In this document: one piece after another, positions 1 to 4,500 of the stretch | Position numbering within the stretch: the stretch's first letter is position 1 | Layout: every line of letters starts with the position of its first letter | NCBI GenBank assembly: GCA_023819025.1 | Contig: JAMWDC010000128.1 | Coordinates: 1 to 6,565 of the forward strand | Reading direction: 5' to 3' | DNA length: 6,565 bases | DNA from: Candidatus Omnitrophota bacterium | Lineage (GTDB): Bacteria > Omnitrophota > Omnitrophia > Omnitrophales > Aquincolibacteriaceae | Made by a program: the position numbers and the translations under genes | The notes under the pieces: generated by a model | Told to the model about the DNA's origin: nothing | The model's input: the letters and a program-made list of their open reading frames with translations, nothing else | Databases searched by the model: none

Positions 1-1227
1 CACGCGGTTGTCCTGCGCCAGACGAACGGCTACGGTCCGGGTATGCGCGAAGGCAATTTCCCGATGAATATGATCGGACTCCTCATGCGGGGCAAAAAGG
101 TAGGTGGATCGGACCATACGCGCGATTTTATTTATATCGAAGACGCCATCCATGCGATTGTGGCGGCAGGCCGCAAGTTAGAAAACAATGAATTGGATGA
201 AAATATGCGTCTTTTGGTGTCCTCGGATGAAGGGCCGAAAACGATGAGAGAGGTTGTTGAAGAGGTTGTGAAACATTTTCCGGACGTCCCCCGTGATTTC
301 TGGTTTGATGAAACAGCTGGAGATGTCCGACACCTTGACGACATCCCAGTTCTTCAAATCCCCTCGCTTAATAATGCGCGTGCCAAGGAACTACTTTTTG
401 AAGGACGGCCCTTGGTGTCATTCCAGGAGGGGATTCGGCGTCTGGTTGAGTTTGCAAAAGGTGAATTTGCCCGTAGACGTTCGGAGGTCAGGACAGCCGT
501 TACATCCAGGGGCAAGATCGGGATTAAGGCCGAGGTGAAATTTCAGGATGAGCGTGTGGTGGTTCGGGCGCCGCTGATTGAGCCGAAACGAATGAGCGAG
601 GGCATTGCGGCGAAACAAGAAATGCAGCTGAATCGTTTGAAATACCGCATGTTCCTCCGAAGTATCCGGCGAGCCGAAGCGCTCGGTATTGATTTGGAGC
701 GCGAACTGGTGGCGTTTGCGCAAAATGAGGAAGTGCTGAAACGTCTTGGTATCGGAACGCCTGCAGCGGCGTTAGATCAGGGTTATTATTTAGTTCAATA
801 TAAATCCCAATACGGTATGTCCTACATCCGGCAGTTACTCGCGAAGCGTGCCGAAGATGTCCGGTTAGTCATCTTTGCCTCGCCTGAAGATGTCCGGGAT
901 ATCAAAGCGAAATACGCAAGAGAACTTAAAGATCTTGGCGAATCCTTCCTTGTTCTGCCTGAAACAGAGCTTCAGTCGTATGCCGCAGACTTGGTCCAAA
1001 GACGCGAGGTCGCGGGCGTTCAGATGATTCAGATTCGTACGGATAGGCGTGCTGAGACCTTGAACCGTGATCTCGTGAAAGCGGCCTTGCTCGGGGCGGT
1101 AGATCTTGCCATCGGCAGAATTGTGATTGCCTCCGATCAACCTGTGACTGGGGCACAAGAGTTGACCTTCTACGACGTCGTGATCGCGACCTTTGAAGCA
1201 GCCCGTCAGACCGCAATCAGCGCATAA
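1..1227 (+). CDS. NAD-dependent NDP-sugar epimerase/dehydratase (extended SDR), 5'-truncated, fused to an unknown C-terminal module
   Basis: The frame is open from base 1 and ends at TAA 1225-1227. The gene starts upstream, so the first internal ATG (43) is not a credible start. The first ~160 residues are the C-terminal half of an extended SDR sugar-nucleotide epimerase: LRQTNGYGPG (codons 13-42) matches the family's LR..NvYGPG segment after the catalytic YxxxK, and RDFIYIEDA (121-147) matches the R.fIyVdD signature. LVSFQEGIRRLVEFAKGEF (412-468) is the usual C-terminal 'sleeGi..tv.w' helix. The Rossmann GxxGxxG and YxxxK lie outside the window. Members interconvert or dehydrate NDP-sugars in the cytosol, usually for surface polysaccharide; the substrate cannot be told. 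The protein does not stop where SDRs normally do: RSEVR (478-492) is followed by ~244 residues resembling nothing I know. Gene 2 follows after 260 bases, so co-transcription is uncertain. Confidence 0.9.
   Translation, partial: HAVVLRQTNGYGPGMREGNFPMNMIGLLMRGKKVGGSDHTRDFIYIEDAIHAIVAAGRKLENNELDENMRLLVSSDEGPKTMREVVEEVVKHFPDVPRDFWFDETAGDVRHLDDIPVLQIPSLNNARAKELLFEGRPLVSFQEGIRRLVEFAKGEFARRRSEVRTAVTSRGKIGIKAEVKFQDERVVVRAPLIEPKRMSEGIAAKQEMQLNRLKYRMFLRSIRRAEALGIDLERELVAFAQNEEVLKRLGIGTPAAALDQGYYLVQYKSQYGMSYIRQLLAKRAEDVRLVIFASPEDVRDIKAKYARELKDLGESFLVLPETELQSYAADLVQRREVAGVQMIQIRTDRRAETLNRDLVKAALLGAVDLAIGRIVIASDQPVTGAQELTFYDVVIATFEAARQTAISA
478..492 (+). other. Junction pentapeptide RSEVR, copy 1
   Basis: The codons encode R-S-E-V-R, preceded by two more arginines (ARRRSEVR). 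The motif sits where the SDR domain ends and the unrecognised module begins. The same pattern R-[SA]-E-[VM]-R recurs at two junctions in the next gene (3702-3716 and 6081-6095). The sequence shows only the recurrence; a role as linker, processing site or fusion scar is inference. Confidence 0.5.
493..1224 (+). other. Unrecognised C-terminal module of the epimerase fusion protein
   Basis: About 244 residues lie between the RSEVR junction and the stop. I do not recognise the fold or family. It opens with a short basic and beta-prone stretch (KIGIKAEVKF), then a long charged helical segment with many Arg and Glu (about 592-765). Next come alternating hydrophobic strands and helices, such as VRLVIFASPEDVRDIKAKY (862-918), ESFLVLPETEL and VQMIQIRTDRR. 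It ends with a small-residue and hydrophobic region (ALLGAVDLAIGRIVIASD). No signal peptide, membrane helix or cysteine cluster is visible, so a soluble alpha/beta domain is the most that can be said. Codon use looks like that of the SDR part, and no frameshift is seen at the joint. Confidence 0.5.
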
Positions 1228-1240
1228 TCTTGTGAAAAAT

Positions 1241-1302
1241 ACGCAGAAATTCACGCGGAACTACGCAAAAAGTTTTGTACATTTTCGCGTAAATTTTCGC
1301 GT
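1241..1302. repeat. Imperfect inverted repeat / long hairpin downstream of the epimerase gene
   Basis: Bases 1241-1260 pair with 1283-1302 over 20 positions: 16 Watson-Crick pairs, 2 G-U pairs and 2 mismatches, with a 22-base loop. The arms are built on repeated ACGC/GCGT cores spaced 10-12 bases, and further TGCG and ACGC units continue to about 1328. Lying 13 bases after the TAA, it may help terminate gene 1 transcription. However, the stem is not followed directly by a T-run (T5 only at 1313-1317), so a dispersed palindromic element is equally possible. Confidence 0.5.
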
Positions 1303-1404
1303 TGCTTTGCGCTTTTTGGAGTTTACGCCTGCTATATTTTGATCGCGATTGTATTTTTCAATAATGCACATAACCCCTCGTCATTTGAAAAGTTACGGTT
1401 CATG

Positions 1405-1419
1405 TGTTAACTTTTAACA
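1405..1419. promoter_or_regulatory. Palindrome TGTTAA-CTT-TTAACA, possible operator
   Basis: This is a perfect inverted repeat with 6-base arms and a 3-base centre, about 70 bases upstream of the gene 2 start. Its size and symmetry suit a dimeric repressor or activator site, but no known consensus is matched with confidence. A second perfect palindrome is centred 33 bases downstream. Confidence 0.3.
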
Positions 1420-1438
1420 TCTATTTTAAAAATTCAGA

Positions 1439-1451
1439 ATAAGAGTCTTAT
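1439..1451. promoter_or_regulatory. Palindrome ATAAGA-G-TCTTAT next to a candidate -10 element
   Basis: This is a perfect inverted repeat with 6-base arms around a single G. Its right end touches the candidate -10 TATAAC (1451-1456), so a protein bound here would block a promoter at that place. The regulator is unknown, and chance palindromes of this size are not rare in AT-rich DNA. Confidence 0.25.
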
Positions 1452-1487
1452 ATAACTCGTAGAACTCGCGGGTGAGTGCACAACGTT

Positions 1488-1586
1488 ATGTTTATGGCAA
1501 AGAAAAAGTGGTTGGCTAAAATTGCGGTGTTTGTCGCGGTGGTGTTTAGTTCGACAACTGCAATTGTGGATCCGTCGGTCTTTGCC
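1488..1586 (+). other. N-terminal Sec-type signal peptide
   Basis: Residues 1-33 show the classic layout. There is a basic n-region (K5-K7, K11), a hydrophobic core rich in Ala, Val and Phe (residues 12-20), then a polar c-region ending V-F-A before Q34, an acceptable A-x-A-type cleavage site. It predicts export of what follows, at least of the ChaN/TraB-like domain. It has no lipobox cysteine, so it is not a lipoprotein signal. Confidence 0.75.
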
Positions 1587-4500
1587 CAATCCATTGAAGT
1601 CGGTTTATTCCGCAACAGCCAAGAAATTTTCGAACCTGTTTTGCCCTTTGAGATTCCGGCCGAACTGGGAAAAGTGAAGGGATACTTTAATCCGCTGACC
1701 TTAGCGGATGATGAATCTGTTTCATCGATGCCTTTCGTAATCCATATTCAGGATGCGCACGCCAATCCTGATGCCCAATACAAAATCAGCAGCATTCTTT
1801 TCCATATTTACCAGAACATTCAGGCAGACGTTCAGAATCCCTTGCTTGTGGCGTTGGAGGGTGCTCAGGATGCCATCCATCCGGAATACCTTAATTTCTT
1901 CCCGGAATTTCCTGGAGTGAACCAAGCCATTGTCCGGGACCTTGCGGCGAAAGGTGAAATCACCGGTGCCGAGCTTTTCGCGTGGGAGGCGTACCAAAAT
2001 AAAGACAGATCGGCCAGGATCATCGGTGTCGAAACGCCGGAAATCTACCGGGAAAATCTTTATCGCTACCGCTCGCTTCTTGTGAAGCGGGACGAAATCG
2101 AAGGCATGCTCGCGCCGCTCCGGAACGGACTTGAGATCGTCCAATCTAGGATCCTTTCTCCGGATCTTAAGAGTTTTATCCGTGAAAGACAGCGGCGCAA
2201 ATACGGCAATTACGGGACCGGGATGAACCAGCCGCAGTATGCCGCCTACCTTATATATTTAGCCGCCCAACTCAACCGCAGACTTGGGATCAATCTTTCG
2301 GACCCGATCGAGCAGATCCGTTTTCCTAATTTGGTCCGGGTCCTTGCCATGGACCAGCTTGAAAAAGATTTCGATCCGAGACAGGTGGACGAGGTCCGGC
2401 ATGAACTCCTCGGAAAGCTGGAGAAACTTGCGAGAACCCGCGAGGAAAGGGACCTTGTTCGTGATTCCGCCCGATTGGAAACCCTGAAGAATCCCCGCGC
2501 GTACTGTGAGGCGTTGTGGCGGTTTGCCGAGCATCGCGGGATTTCGTTGTCCGGGTATAGGGACTTTCTGCAGTGGGCCGGGCTCGTGATCCTCCGTTCG
2601 GAGATCGATTCCGAGGGGTTATTTGAGGAAGTCGAACTTCTGGAAGGATGGCTATTCGGAAAACTCATCAAGACGGACGACGAGAAAAAACTTGTATTAT
2701 TGCTGGATGATTTTGCCCATCTTGAAAAACTCCTCCGCTTGGAACTGACACGCGAAGAATACGTACGGGTGCGTGAGAAGCGGAATCGGATTATGCCGCG
2801 ATCGATTCTCAAACGCTTGGACGGATTATTGGGCCGTCATTCCGAGTTCCGAAGGCAATGTCGTCATCCTGAGGTCCAGTCCCCAATCGATTCTTTTATC
2901 AACGCGAGTCTTGAATTTTACAAAACGGCAGGTGAACGGGACCGTCATCTCATTGAAAATACCCTTAAAGAATTCTCCAAATTGCAAACGGAACAATCCG
3001 GGATCCACGGTTCAACCCCGCGCTTGGTGGTCCTCGTGACCGGCGGGTTTCATACCTCCGGTCTTTCGGAGGAAATGAAGAAACGCGGGATCGGCTATGC
3101 GGTCATTCAACCGAATATCGTGAAAATTGACAATGGCGAAAACTATCATAATACGTTGCGTGATAAAAATGCCGACCTTTCGGCCTATTTTGACCAGCAT
3201 TCCCTTTCCAAACAGGAGGCGCTTTTCTTGAAGGGGATCCTGGAAACCGCGGTTCCGCTTCTTTGGGAAAAGGGAAAAGTATCTTACTCGAGGATTGGCT
3301 TGCAGATCGCAAAGGCTATCAATCGCCACCCGGTCTTATCCAAATGTCTCTGGGCACGCGCAAAGTCCTCCAAGGATAGTTCATCCATGAAACTCAGTTT
3401 AAAGTCCACGAAGATTTCGAATCAGACTACAGCCACTTCGTTCGGGGTTCAGGGCGAACCGACCCAAGCCGTGATCGATGCCGTACTTTCCGGAATGAAT
3501 TATCGTTTTATGCGCCAACCCATCGGCCGTGATGGAGTGTTTGTTGGCACCAACGGTGCTTCTGCCGATACGATTTTCACGTTCGGTCCTGCCTTGGGCA
3601 ATGGTATGCGTGTACGGCCCTTAATGCGAAGCGTTTCACGTGGGATGGTTCCCAGAAGGCCCGAAAAGCCTCAATCGCCCGCCGTCGGGGAGCAGAAATT
3701 ACGCTCCGAGATGCGTCAAATAACCTGGGCGGATATTCAGCCTCTGGTCGAGGAAGCAAAAGATGAATGGGCTTCTGTGGAAGGTATCGGTGCCGCCCGG
3801 CGTGAGGAGGGGTATCAGACTGCGATGGCACGGCTTGCGGAAGATACCGGCCAAAAAAATTCCCAAGAGGTTTTTCTTGAGATCTTGAATCACCCGTTCA
3901 TTGCAGCGGATCAAGAGGCCGTCAAACAGATGGTCCGTCTTGCCGCGTTCGGGAAAGGCCATACGATTCAGCGTTTTCTGGTTTTGAGTGACGAAGGTAA
4001 GAAGAATTTCATCAACGATCTCAAAGTGTATTTGCGTTTTCATCTTGTGAAGGCGGAGACATTACATCAAAAGTATATCGTTCGCAAGGAACCACCATTC
4101 CGCCTAAACGTTACACCCGAGACTGTCGAGGCGCCAAAAACCATAACCATTGACGAAAACCTGCCGGCAGATTATCCCGGCATGCTTACACCGGCACAAC
4201 GGGCGGAGTACGAAGCTGCCGGACGTGTCTTGTTTGAAAGCGGTCAAGTAGGAATAGTTCAGCCTGCGGGCGGCACTGGGGCGCGGCTTAATTACCCGCA
4301 TCCAAAAGGGCTTTTCCCCCTCTCTTTAATTGAAAAGAAACCACTTTTTATTACCTTTGCCTCCCAGATGCGTGCGATGGAGGAACGTTACGGTCGCCCC
4401 ATTCCATGGGTTGTTATGACCAGCGAAGCCGGGCACAATCATGAAAAGACGACAAGGTTTTTTGAGGAGGGCATCACTCGGAACGGGAACGAGGTCCGTT

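Larger units (their letters stand above)
1228..1487. other. Intergenic region between the two genes
   Basis: This AT-rich 260-base gap holds no open frame of note and no tRNA-like cloverleaf. It contains a long imperfect hairpin just after gene 1 and two short perfect palindromes nearer gene 2. A candidate -10 hexamer TATAAC (1451-1456, 5/6 to consensus) has no good -35 at 16-18 bases upstream. TTGAAA at 1385-1390 resembles a -35 but has no matching -10 at the right spacing. No convincing Shine-Dalgarno sequence precedes either possible ATG of gene 2. The gap favours separate transcription of gene 2. Confidence 0.5.

Noticed and set aside
43..45. ATG as the start of the epimerase gene
   Set aside because: The frame is open to base 1 and the residues before the ATG (LRQTNGYGPG) are conserved SDR sequence, so the start lies upstream of the window.
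865..1254. Reverse-strand frame overlapping the end of gene 1
   Set aside because: It is antisense to a well-formed forward coding region and its product has no recognisable motif or hydrophobic signal.
1241..1302. Classical Rho-independent terminator
   Set aside because: The stem has mismatches and a 22-base loop and is not followed directly by a T-run, so it is listed as an inverted repeat instead.
1722..2812. Reverse-strand open frames across the gene 2 N-terminal domain (1722-2144, 2246-2812)
   Set aside because: They lie wholly inside the continuous forward frame, are rich in Arg and Ser as expected of antisense shadows, and show no family motif or start signal.
2773..3039. Short forward frame in another phase inside gene 2
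   Set aside because: The gene 2 frame is open throughout and carries the motif GGFHT at its end, so this frame is a shadow rather than evidence of a frameshift.
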